Shown here one piece after another: positions 45,686 to 54,243 of a stretch of DNA of 64,000 bases. The position numbers and the translations under genes are program-made. Below the pieces are notes generated by a model. The model worked only from the letters and a program-made list of their open reading frames with translations, was not told the DNA's origin and did no database searches. The stretch spans positions 124,001 through 188,000 of the forward strand of contig NZ_JACIFY010000003.1 in the NCBI RefSeq assembly GCF_014197615.1, in the 5' to 3' direction. Source of the stretch: Rhizobium esperanzae. Its GTDB lineage: Bacteria > Pseudomonadota > Alphaproteobacteria > Rhizobiales > Rhizobiaceae. Every line of letters begins with the position of its first letter. The stretch's first letter is position 1.

Positions 45686-46978
45686 TTACTTGTTGGCGGC
45701 GAGCGCCACGTTCACCTTGTCGACGTCAGCGCTCATCGCCTTGAACGTATCGTCGAGAGAAAGCTCGCCGACGATCAGCTGGCTCATGCGCTGGACGATG
45801 AGCTGATAGATGGCAGACGATCCCTTGAGGCGTTCCAGGTCGCGAGCTGCCTTCGGTGCGCTGTTGCGGGCAGCGAGGAAGACGGCCATGGCGTCCTTGG
45901 CATTCTTGCTCTCGAGCTTGTACTGCGGGTCCTTGATGTCGGCGCCGGTCAGGATGACGTAGTTTTCGGCGATTTCACGCTGGACCTTTTCAGAGCCGAG
46001 GAACTCGATGAAGGAAGCGACGGCCTGCGGGTACTTGGTGCGCTTGAAGCCGACGATCGCGGTGCCGCCCGGCATCGCGTAGCAACCGGCATCGCCACAG
46101 GGCGCGCTGATCGCCGTCCAGTCGAAGGCATCGCCGATCTTCTTCTGGAACGGATTGACCATCCAGTTGCCGGCGAGATAGGTCACGACATTGCCGTTGA
46201 CGAACTCGTCACCCATGTTCTTGTACTGGGTTCCGCCGGCCGCACCCCACATTTCCTTGGGGAAAGAGCCATCCTTCGTCCAGTTGTAGAGATCGGTGAT
46301 GTAGTGCTTGGCGGCATCGTCCGGGAACGAGAACTTGCCGTCCTTGACGTAGTTGGAGCCGTAGGAGAAGGCGGCTCCCGAGAAGCGATGGCCCGAGCGG
46401 TCCATCGTGAAGGGGATCTGGGCGCCCGTCGCCTTGGCGACGCGAGCCGAGGCTTCGACGATGTCCTTCAGCGTGGCGGTCGGCTGGGGAAGCGGTTCTT
46501 TCGCCTGTTCGAACAGCGTCTTGTTGACGAAGGGCAGGTTGAAGGTCTGCGACGCGACATAGCCGTTGATCGAGTTCGGATCGTTGACGCCAGGAAAACG
46601 AAGCGTGTTCAGGCTGTCGCCGTGCAGCTTGGCGAAGCCGTCCGGATCCTTCATCAGCGGGCGCATGTCGAGGTAATAGGGCGCCAGCTGCCAGTCGGTG
46701 ATCTTGGCAACGTCGGGACCTTCGCCGATGGCGAGCTGCACCGGCAGCTGCTTGGCGACGGCATCATAGCCCGACGAAACGAAATTCACCTTGATGTCGG
46801 GATGCGCCGTCTCGAATTCCTTGCTCAGCGCTTCCATCCGCTCGACGTAAGCTTGGTCGTCGTCGGTGAAGAGAAAGGTGATCGTCTGGGTTTCCGCCAT
46901 GGCCACGCTGGACCATGCGAAAGAAACGGTGGCCAGCGCCAGTGCGAAAGCCCCTGAAAGATACGTTTTCATTTTCAT
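45686..46978 (-). CDS. ABC sugar importer periplasmic binding protein (second polysaccharide locus)
   Basis: This 430-residue family 1 binding protein has a signal peptide cut after about residue 28 (AMA/ET). The mature part begins TITFLFTDDDQAYVERMEAL. It has a Cys pair in APCGDAGCYAMPGG (around 290-300), suggesting a disulfide. The gene is divergent from the enzyme-permease operon at 47165-55302, with matching operators on both sides, so it is the binding protein of that importer. It ends in a strong terminator. Confidence 0.87.
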   Translation of the reverse strand: MKMKTYLSGAFALALATVSFAWSSVAMAETQTITFLFTDDDQAYVERMEALSKEFETAHPDIKVNFVSSGYDAVAKQLPVQLAIGEGPDVAKITDWQLAPYYLDMRPLMKDPDGFAKLHGDSLNTLRFPGVNDPNSINGYVASQTFNLPFVNKTLFEQAKEPLPQPTATLKDIVEASARVAKATGAQIPFTMDRSGHRFSGAAFSYGSNYVKDGKFSFPDDAAKHYITDLYNWTKDGSFPKEMWGAAGGTQYKNMGDEFVNGNVVTYLAGNWMVNPFQKKIGDAFDWTAISAPCGDAGCYAMPGGTAIVGFKRTKYPQAVASFIEFLGSEKVQREIAENYVILTGADIKDPQYKLESKNAKDAMAVFLAARNSAPKAARDLERLKGSSAIYQLIVQRMSQLIVGELSLDDTFKAMSADVDKVNVALAANK

Positions 46979-46984
46979 CCTCCC

Positions 46985-47142
46985 ATGAAAACATTTTCAT
47001 CAATCGCGGCCTTAGCCATCGACTAAGTGAATTTCATATACTTGACATTCGTCCCGTCAAGCTATTTTCTACGCGAATAGCGATGTTTTTGAGCAATTTT
47101 CAAAAATCACGCACTCAAATAACCTAATGAAAATATTTTCAT
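46985..47142. promoter_or_regulatory. Two matching palindromic operators in the divergent region
   Basis: ATGAAAACATTTTCAT (46985-47000, one mismatch) lies 6 bases before the binding-protein start, and ATGAAAATATTTTCAT (47127-47142, perfect) lies 22 bases before the GTG of the 840-residue protein gene. Centres are 142 bases apart. Both directions are therefore probably controlled by one repressor. Candidates are the LacI (59367-60407) or ROK (56942-58093) proteins coded downstream. Confidence 0.75.
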
Positions 47143-47164
47143 AGGATTGCGGAGGAGGCGATCT

Positions 47165-49687
47165 GTGAAAACGGAAAGCATCAAGCAGCCCGGCGACATG
47201 GAGCCGGCATACAGCGTGGCTAAGGGGCAGACGGTGACGGCATGGGCCGTTTCCGGCCTCATCGCCAGCTATTTTCCCGGCGAGCCGGCCCCGGCCGAAG
47301 ATCGCGTGAACTATCGTTTCATCAATGGTTTCGTCGATGTCGGCGATCTGCCCTGCCGCAAGGCCTTCTGGTCGACCATGGTGGGGCGGCCGCTGCTGCC
47401 CGATACGTCCTGGTCGACCGAGAGCCTTTATCTTCCCGGCTCGAACCGCCGCGTCGAGTTCACCAGCTTCTGGCACGTGCCGACTCATGTGAGCAAATGG
47501 CTGAAAGGCACGTTCAGGACCGGGGCCGCGCGTACGCTCAACCTGGCCCTGAAGACTTGCGGCGGCGTTCGCATCTGGGTCAACGGGCAGGAGGCGGTGC
47601 GCTTCGAGCCCTTCAAGCGCAATATCGAAAGCGCGACTGAGATCAGCTTGCAGCTCGAAGCGGGCGATAACGAGATCCTCGTCCATACCGAAGACCTGGC
47701 CGAGCGCGACACGACGTGGTTCTTCGAGCTCGAAATGCTGGACGAGGAGCCGCTCTGCGTCCTGCTGCCGGTATCGCTCGACCAGGACGAGGTGCGCGAG
47801 CTGGAAGCGCTTTCTCGCGGCGTGCGCCCGGCGCGCGACGTCTTCGTCGATCAGCCGCTAGAGATCATTTTCGACACGGCGCCGGTGCGCGACCTGCCGG
47901 TGGAGATCAAGGTGATCGGTCACGGTCACGAGCGGCCGGTTCTTGCCCATGTGAAACTGAGCCTGCACGCCCATCAGGATCGCCTGATCGTCGAGGATGT
48001 CTGCGGCGTCGCCGACGGTTATCACGGTGTGCACATGACGATCGGTTCCGGGCCTGGCTCGGTCACCCGCGTCATCGATGCCGCCTTCATGAGCAGCATC
48101 GCGCCATTGCCCGCCGAGACGTCGCTTTCGGCTCGCAAGCGGCAAGCGCTGGAATACAGCGCCCACTTCGGCGCCAATCGCGCCGGCCGCCTCATCGCGA
48201 TGATGGAAACCGGCTATGACGACCCGGAGAGCTTCGAACGTATCGTCGATGCGACGCTCGCCTCGATCGATGCGCGGGAGGATTGCTCGGATTTCATCAT
48301 GGTGCCGCTGCTCTGGCTGCTCGGCGCCTATGGCGACCGCATGCCCGACGCTGTCGTTGCCCGTATCCGCCATTCCGTTCTCTCCTATCGCTACTGGGTC
48401 GACGAGCCGGGTAACGATGCGATGTGGTTTTGGAGTGAGAACCATGTGCTCTGCTTCCATACCAGCCAGCTGCTGGCCGGACTTCTCCTGCCCGACGAGC
48501 TGTTCTCGGCCTCGGGGCGGACGGGACGGCAGCAGGCGGAACTCGCCGTCGAGCGTCTCGGACGCTGGTTCGACAGCGTCGAGGCCCATGGCCTGGCGGA
48601 ATGGAATTCGGCCGCCTATTACCCGATCGATTTCATCGGCCTGCTGGCGCTGGAGCGCTGGGCCGAGAGCGGGATCGCCGATCGTGCCCGCGGCCAGATC
48701 GATCTTATCTTCCGCATGATCGCCCTTCACACGCTCGCCGGCGTTCCGGCCGGCTCGCAGGGCCGCGCTTACGACAAAGAGCTGCGCGCCGGCCCGCTGA
48801 CCGAGCTTGCGCCCTTCGCCCAGGTGGCCTTCGGCACCGGCTGGCTCAACAATGGCGTGGCGGCATTGACGATGTTTTGCGCCGGCGGCTACGAGCCGCC
48901 CGCCGATCTGACCGAGCTTGCCGTCCTTCCCAAGGGCCGAAATGTCGAGGCGCGTTACAGCCAGGGGCTCGAGAGCGGCAAACTTGTGCTGTTCAAGAAC
49001 GAGGCGGCGCAGCTTTCGACGGTCGTCGATCACAAGACCGGCCAGAAAGGCCACCAGCAGCACGTCCTCGACGTCAGGCTGGCCGGCCATCCGATGGCGA
49101 GGTTGTGGGTCAATCATCCGGGTGAAGACGATCCGTGGGGCAATCAAAGGCCGTCCTATTGGGCAGGCAACGGCATCCTGCCGCGTGTCGCCCAGCATCG
49201 TGACGTCGCCCTCCTGATCGAAGACACGGGCGACGCACGGCATGCATGGACGCACGCCTATATCGGCCGTGATGGCCTGGATGATCTCATCATCGAAGAC
49301 AAGTGGCTGATCGCGCGATCGGGCCGGGGATTTTCCGCCCTCTGGGCGTCGAACGGCCTGGAACTGATTGCCAATGGGCCGACCGCTGGCCGCGAGGCGC
49401 GCTCCTATGGGCCGCTCTGCGGCTGGGCTGCCATTGTCGGATGCGGCAATGGCGATGCCTTCAAGGCTTTCGTCGAACGCTTGTGCCAGACGACGGTTTC
49501 CTTCGATCCAGCACTTCGGCGTCTTTCGCTGACGCCGCCGGGCGGCCCGGCGCTCTCGCTTTCTTATGCCGACGGTCTTTCGATTGCCGGCAAGCCTCGG
49601 CCGTTCACGCACGACCAGCCGCAGCCGATCCTCACCCACGACAGTGCGGCCGCCGGTGCCGGCACTGACGGACCGTTCTACTCCTGA
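47165..49687 (+). CDS. Large protein of unknown family, probable polysaccharide-processing enzyme (840 residues)
   Basis: I do not recognise this family. GGAGGAGG (47151-47158) fixes the GTG start at 47165. Residues 1-330 look beta-rich; the stretch with RIWVNGQEAVRFEPF and DNEILVHTEDLAERDTTWFFELE (about 138-195) resembles the jelly-roll domains of glycoside hydrolases. Residues 340-620 are helical like an alpha/alpha toroid, with WFWSENHVLCFHTSQLLAG (about 420-438) and AEWNSAAYYPIDF (about 477-489). The rest is a beta-sheet domain. Asn, His and Tyr in these motifs recall lyase active sites. There is no signal peptide. It heads the operon with GH105, GH28 and the importer. Confidence 0.75.
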   Translation: MKTESIKQPGDMEPAYSVAKGQTVTAWAVSGLIASYFPGEPAPAEDRVNYRFINGFVDVGDLPCRKAFWSTMVGRPLLPDTSWSTESLYLPGSNRRVEFTSFWHVPTHVSKWLKGTFRTGAARTLNLALKTCGGVRIWVNGQEAVRFEPFKRNIESATEISLQLEAGDNEILVHTEDLAERDTTWFFELEMLDEEPLCVLLPVSLDQDEVRELEALSRGVRPARDVFVDQPLEIIFDTAPVRDLPVEIKVIGHGHERPVLAHVKLSLHAHQDRLIVEDVCGVADGYHGVHMTIGSGPGSVTRVIDAAFMSSIAPLPAETSLSARKRQALEYSAHFGANRAGRLIAMMETGYDDPESFERIVDATLASIDAREDCSDFIMVPLLWLLGAYGDRMPDAVVARIRHSVLSYRYWVDEPGNDAMWFWSENHVLCFHTSQLLAGLLLPDELFSASGRTGRQQAELAVERLGRWFDSVEAHGLAEWNSAAYYPIDFIGLLALERWAESGIADRARGQIDLIFRMIALHTLAGVPAGSQGRAYDKELRAGPLTELAPFAQVAFGTGWLNNGVAALTMFCAGGYEPPADLTELAVLPKGRNVEARYSQGLESGKLVLFKNEAAQLSTVVDHKTGQKGHQQHVLDVRLAGHPMARLWVNHPGEDDPWGNQRPSYWAGNGILPRVAQHRDVALLIEDTGDARHAWTHAYIGRDGLDDLIIEDKWLIARSGRGFSALWASNGLELIANGPTAGREARSYGPLCGWAAIVGCGNGDAFKAFVERLCQTTVSFDPALRRLSLTPPGGPALSLSYADGLSIAGKPRPFTHDQPQPILTHDSAAAGAGTDGPFYS

Positions 49688-49703
49688 AATATAGGTCTCC
49701 AGC

Positions 49704-50798
49704 ATGAACACAACATCTGTCGATAACGCCGCGCTCCTGACGACGATCGATCGCGTGGCGACGGCTTTCAGCCGGCTCAGAGGCATCAAGGAAGGTCTCG
49801 TGACCGGAAGCGCCACCTCCGGGATCCAGTTCGACGAATGGGACTGGGAAGTCGGCGTCGGCCTCTACGGGTTCCTCAGGCGCGCGATTTCCACCAATGA
49901 CCAAAAGGCGCTGCACGAGCTCGTCGCCTGGTACGGCGCCCAGATCGAACGCGGCATCCCGCCGCGCCAGATCAACAGCACGGCGCCGATGCTGCCGCTC
50001 GCGATCCTCGTGCAGCATGTCGACCGCCCCGATTTTCGTGCACTTGTCGAGGACTGGGCCGAATGGCTCATCAAGGAATTGCCGAAGACCGAAGACGGCG
50101 GCTTTCAGCACGTCTGCAAGGAACGCGTCAACGACGGCGAATTGTGGGACGATACGCTGTTCATGGCCTGCCTCTTCCTTGCCCAGGCGGGTGTGCTCTG
50201 TGAGCGCAACGACTGGATCGACGAGGCCGTCTATCAGTTCGTGCTCCACACCCGCTATCTTTCCGATCCGGTCAGCGGCCTCTGGTATCACGGCTGGACC
50301 TTCAACGGCCGGCATAATTTCGCCAACGCCTTCTGGGCGCGCGGCAATGCCTGGATCACCGTTGCCATCCCTGAACTTTTCGACCTCGTGCCGACCCTCA
50401 GCGAGAAGGACCGGCGTTTCCTGTCGAACGTCCTCGTCAGCCAGGTGCGTTCACTGAAGGCATATCAGCGGCCGGACGGTATGTTCACGACGCTTCTGGA
50501 CGATCCGTCCTCGCCGTTGGAAACCTCGGCCACGGCAGGCATCGCCTATGGCATCCTGCGCGCCGTCGACGCCGGCATTCTCGATAAGAGCGACAAGGTT
50601 CATGCGGAGCGCGCGCTTGCTGCAGTGCTGACGCAGATCGATGAGGAAGGCGTCGTCCACGGCGTCTCGGACGGCACGCCGATGGGCCATGACCTCGATT
50701 TCTACCGTCGCATCCCGAACCTGCCGACCCCTTATGGCCAGGCGCTGACCATGCTGCTACTGACGGAAGTCGTCATCGAGAACGGCCGCCGCCAATGA
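49704..50798 (+). CDS. GH105 unsaturated rhamnogalacturonyl hydrolase
   Basis: This 364-residue protein has the (alpha/alpha)6 pattern of YteR/YesR enzymes: FDEWDWEVGVGLYGF (about 43-57), the catalytic Asp in GELWDDTLFMA (D149 or D150), GLWYHGWTF and FWARGNAWI (about 212-220). It removes the unsaturated galacturonic acid left on oligosaccharides by a pectin-type lyase. There is no signal peptide, so it acts in the cytoplasm. It follows the 840-residue protein gene by 16 bases and overlaps the GH28 gene by 4 bases. Confidence 0.88.
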   Translation: MNTTSVDNAALLTTIDRVATAFSRLRGIKEGLVTGSATSGIQFDEWDWEVGVGLYGFLRRAISTNDQKALHELVAWYGAQIERGIPPRQINSTAPMLPLAILVQHVDRPDFRALVEDWAEWLIKELPKTEDGGFQHVCKERVNDGELWDDTLFMACLFLAQAGVLCERNDWIDEAVYQFVLHTRYLSDPVSGLWYHGWTFNGRHNFANAFWARGNAWITVAIPELFDLVPTLSEKDRRFLSNVLVSQVRSLKAYQRPDGMFTTLLDDPSSPLETSATAGIAYGILRAVDAGILDKSDKVHAERALAAVLTQIDEEGVVHGVSDGTPMGHDLDFYRRIPNLPTPYGQALTMLLLTEVVIENGRRQ

Positions 50799-52159
50799 GC
50801 GCTCCCTCCCTTGTCGCGATTGAGGCGCTCGACAGCGACAATACCGACCGTCTGCAGGCGGCGATCGACAGCCTTTCGGCTTCCGGCGGCGGACGCCTGG
50901 AGCTCCTGGCAGGCATCCACATCTGCCAAGGGCTCCGGCTGCGCTCCGGCGTCGATCTGCATCTGGCTGCCGGCGCGATCCTGCGTCCCGTCCCCGATTA
51001 TGCGGCTTACGCGCATACGAGTGTTTCCGTGGTCGCCGAGAAATCGGACCGCGGCATGATCGTGGCGAAGGACGCGCGGCGGATCAGCCTGACTGGGCCG
51101 GGGCGTATCGAAGCCGGCTGCGAGAGCTTCATCATCGGAGACGACGAGACGGTAGGGACCTTTATTCCTGCGGAATTCCGCCCCCGCGTCGTCGTCTTCG
51201 AGAGCTGCGACGAGGTCGAGATCAGCGCCGTCCAGATCTGCCGTTCGCCGATGTGGACGCTGCACTTCGTCGACTGCACCGATGTCGCGGTGCGCAACGT
51301 CACCATCGAAAACGACCGCCGGCTTCCCAATACGGATGGCATCGTGCTCGATGCCTGCCGCGGCGCTGTCATCGAGGACTGCACGATCTCGACGGCCGAT
51401 GACGGCATATGCCTGAAGACCAGCATCGGTCCGCAGGGCGTGGCCATCGGGCGATGCGAGAACATTCTTGTCCGCCGCTGCTCCGTTCAGAGCCTCAGCT
51501 GCGCGCTGAAGATCGGTACGGAAACGCATGGCGACGTCACCAATGTCGTCTTCGAGGATTGCGGCGTCTCATCCTCCAACCGGGCGCTGGGCATATTTTC
51601 GCGCGACGGCGGCCGCATCTCGAATGTGAGGTTTTCTCGGATTGCGGTGGAGTGCCGCGAAACGCTCGATGGCTTCTGGGGCTCGGGCGAGGCATTGACC
51701 GTCAATGTCGTCGACCGTGTTACTGAGCGCACGGCAGGCGCGATCGAAAACCTTATTGTCGAAGACATTACCGGGTGCATGGAGGGGGCGATCACCGTCA
51801 TTGCGGCTTCGCCCGGCGGCATCCGCAACGTATCGCTGGCGCGCATCGGCATAGACCAGAAGCCCGGCAAACTTGGCACCGCGCAATGCTACGACCTGCG
51901 TCCGACAAACGCCGATCTTGCGCCGAAAGCCGAAGGCGGCGGCCGCGCCAATGCCTGGACCCGCGGCTCGGACGGCCGGGTGATCGGTCTTGAAGACTAT
52001 CCGGGCGGAATGCCCACCGTCTACGTGGCGGGGGTTACCGGAATCCTGATGAACGAGGTGCGGATCACAAGGCCGACACCGCTGCCGCAAGGCTGGAACG
52101 AAAACGACGTCGTCTTCGAAACGGCGGCACCTGATGGGAGTGGGGCATGGCAGAACTGA
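50795..52159 (+). CDS. GH28 polygalacturonase-family glycoside hydrolase
   Basis: This 454-residue right-handed beta-helix protein has the GH28 motifs in order: NTDG at 179-182, ADDG with D202 and D203, and the H245 region in IGTETHGDV. The family hydrolyses galacturonic-acid linkages in pectin or rhamnogalacturonan by inversion. The lack of a signal peptide points to action on imported oligomers, unlike the secreted pectinases. Its ATG overlaps the GH105 stop (ATGA), and its end overlaps the ATPase gene by 13 bases, so the block is tightly coupled. Confidence 0.9.
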   Translation: MSAPSLVAIEALDSDNTDRLQAAIDSLSASGGGRLELLAGIHICQGLRLRSGVDLHLAAGAILRPVPDYAAYAHTSVSVVAEKSDRGMIVAKDARRISLTGPGRIEAGCESFIIGDDETVGTFIPAEFRPRVVVFESCDEVEISAVQICRSPMWTLHFVDCTDVAVRNVTIENDRRLPNTDGIVLDACRGAVIEDCTISTADDGICLKTSIGPQGVAIGRCENILVRRCSVQSLSCALKIGTETHGDVTNVVFEDCGVSSSNRALGIFSRDGGRISNVRFSRIAVECRETLDGFWGSGEALTVNVVDRVTERTAGAIENLIVEDITGCMEGAITVIAASPGGIRNVSLARIGIDQKPGKLGTAQCYDLRPTNADLAPKAEGGGRANAWTRGSDGRVIGLEDYPGGMPTVYVAGVTGILMNEVRITRPTPLPQGWNENDVVFETAAPDGSGAWQN

Positions 52160-53253
52160 AACTTTCCACCGTCAACAAGGCGTACGGCACGGTCAAGGTC
52201 CTGCACGACGTCGAACTCGATATCAAGGACGGCGAATTCGTCGTCTTCGTCGGCCCGTCCGGATGCGGCAAGTCGACCCTGCTGCGTGTCATCGCCGGCC
52301 TCGAAGAGGTGACGGAGGGTAAGATCGCGATCGGCGGGCGTGACGTCAGCGCGCTCTCGCCGGCCGAGCGCAAGATCGCCATGGTCTTCCAATCCTATGC
52401 GCTCTACCCGCATATGAGCGTGCGCAAGAACCTCGCCTTCGGCCTTGAAAACCTGAAGTTCAAGCGCGCCGAGATCGAGGCGCGGATCGCCGAAGCCGCC
52501 CGGATGCTGGCGATCGAACCCTATCTCGACCGGCGTCCGAAACAGCTTTCAGGCGGCCAGCGGCAGCGGGTGGCGATCGGCCGGGCCATCGTGCGCGAAC
52601 CGGATATTTTCCTCTTCGACGAGCCGCTGTCGAACCTCGATGCGGCACTGCGCGTCCAGACGCGGGCGGAGATCACCAAGCTCCACCGCGAAATCAAGAC
52701 GACGATGATCTACGTCACCCACGACCAGGTCGAGGCGATGACGATGGCCGACAAGATCGTCGTACTGCGCGCCGGGCGGGTCGAGCAGGTCGGCGCGCCG
52801 CTCGAACTCTTCGACCACCCGCGCAATCTCTTCGTCGCTGGCTTTCTCGGCTCGCCGCGCATGAACATTATCAAGGGCAAGGTTGCAGCCATCACGGAGA
52901 GCGGCATTGCCATCGATGTCGCCAACGGCGGCAGGATCGTCAGCGATGTCGATCCCGCCGGCATTGCCGTGGGGCAGGAGGTTCTGGCCGGTATAAGGCC
53001 GGCGCATTTCTCGCGCTCCAGCGGTCAGGGCCTGCCATTTGTCGTGCAGTATCACGAGGGCCTGGGCACCGAGACCTATGTCTATGGCAATCTCGAGGGA
53101 CAGGACGAGCAGATCATCATCCATGAGGCCGGCCATTTCTCGCCTCAGCAGGGTGACCGGCTCATGATCGATGCCGATCCGGCACGTGTTCATCTGTTCG
53201 ATCCCAAAAGCGAACTTGCTTTTGCCCGTCGATCGGGACAGGGGAGGCGCTGA
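52147..53253 (+). CDS. ABC sugar importer ATPase (MsmX/UgpC type)
   Basis: This 368-residue ATPase has Walker A GPSGCGKST at 36-44, signature LSGGQRQRVAIGRAI (about 135-149), Walker B FLFDEPLSNLDA (about 155-166), the switch histidine in YVTHDQVEAM and a MalK-type C-terminal domain. It resembles the ATPase at 15842-16951 closely. It powers the permeases at 53256-55302 and might also serve the fucosidase importer, which has no ATPase. Confidence 0.93.
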   Translation: MAELKLSTVNKAYGTVKVLHDVELDIKDGEFVVFVGPSGCGKSTLLRVIAGLEEVTEGKIAIGGRDVSALSPAERKIAMVFQSYALYPHMSVRKNLAFGLENLKFKRAEIEARIAEAARMLAIEPYLDRRPKQLSGGQRQRVAIGRAIVREPDIFLFDEPLSNLDAALRVQTRAEITKLHREIKTTMIYVTHDQVEAMTMADKIVVLRAGRVEQVGAPLELFDHPRNLFVAGFLGSPRMNIIKGKVAAITESGIAIDVANGGRIVSDVDPAGIAVGQEVLAGIRPAHFSRSSGQGLPFVVQYHEGLGTETYVYGNLEGQDEQIIIHEAGHFSPQQGDRLMIDADPARVHLFDPKSELAFARRSGQGRR

Positions 53254-53255
53254 TC

Positions 53256-54242
53256 ATGGCGGCTGGTGCATTGCTCTCCCAGGTGGGCGAAACGGCGATG
53301 AGGGTGGTCGAGGCTCCGATGAATGCGTTCGAGCGCATCTTCGGCCGCAAGCGCATGCCCTGGCTGTTCCTGGCGCCGAACCTCGTTCTGTTCGCCATCT
53401 TCACGTTCCTTCCGATCGCGATCGCGGTCGGTTACGCCTTCACCGGCGGCACCAATCTTTTCGTCTCGGAGCGGCCCTTCGTCGGTTTCGCCAATTTTCG
53501 CGCCCTGCTTTCCTGCGGCAATTACCTGCAGCCGGGAACCTGCCAGGAATCGCTATTCTGGACGGCGGTGTGGAACACGCTCTGGTTCGTGGCATTGAAC
53601 GTCACCGCCACATTGCTGGTGGCGTTGATCACGGCTCTGATCCTCAACCGGGCGATCTTCGCGCGCGGCTTCTTCCGGGCTATGTTCTTCTATCCCGTTC
53701 TCCTGTCGCCCGTCGTCATCGGTCTGATCTGGAAATGGTTCCTCGACCGCAACGGACTCTTGAACGCCTTCTTTCAGATGATTGGCGTGCCCCCCGAGAT
53801 CTTCCTGCTAGATGTCGGCTGGTCGCGCTTCTTCGTCGTCGTGGTGTCGGTCTGGTTCCACATGGGCTTTTACACCCTCATCCTGCTCGCCGGCCTCCAG
53901 GCGATCCCGAAGGAGCTCTATGAGGCAGCCTCTATCGACGCCGCTTCGCCGCGCCGCACCCTCTTCAGGATCACGCTGCCTCTCCTTGCGCCGAACCTGC
54001 TCGTTGTCTTCATCCTTCTGATGATCAAGTCCGTGCAGATCTTCGATGAGGCGTGGGTTCTGACGAATGGCGGCGGCCCGGGCACAGCCAACAGCTTCAT
54101 CGTCCAATATATCTACCAGATGGCATTCAGCAGCGATCTCCGTCTCTTCGGACTTGCTTCGGCCGCATCGGTTCTCATGGGGCTGGTGCTTCTGGTTCTC
54201 ACCCTCATACAGCTGCGCCTCGGCAAGCGAATGGAGTCCTGA
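53256..54242 (+). CDS. ABC sugar importer permease (MalF type)
   Basis: This 328-residue permease has six membrane segments starting at WLFLAPNLVLFAIFTFLP (about 36-53) and the EAA loop YEAASIDAASPRRTLFRITL (about 222-241). An external loop holds two cysteines 15 residues apart (in LSCGNYLQPGTCQESLF), which could form a disulfide in the periplasm. It starts 2 bases after the ATPase stop and ends 1 base before the second permease gene. Confidence 0.88.
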   Translation: MAAGALLSQVGETAMRVVEAPMNAFERIFGRKRMPWLFLAPNLVLFAIFTFLPIAIAVGYAFTGGTNLFVSERPFVGFANFRALLSCGNYLQPGTCQESLFWTAVWNTLWFVALNVTATLLVALITALILNRAIFARGFFRAMFFYPVLLSPVVIGLIWKWFLDRNGLLNAFFQMIGVPPEIFLLDVGWSRFFVVVVSVWFHMGFYTLILLAGLQAIPKELYEAASIDAASPRRTLFRITLPLLAPNLLVVFILLMIKSVQIFDEAWVLTNGGGPGTANSFIVQYIYQMAFSSDLRLFGLASAASVLMGLVLLVLTLIQLRLGKRMES

Positions 54243-54243
54243 G

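Noticed and set aside
47858..49816. A 652-codon open frame on the minus strand
   Set aside because: It is antisense to the 840-residue protein gene, which has a strong ribosome site, an upstream operator and operon context. The antisense frame has none of these.
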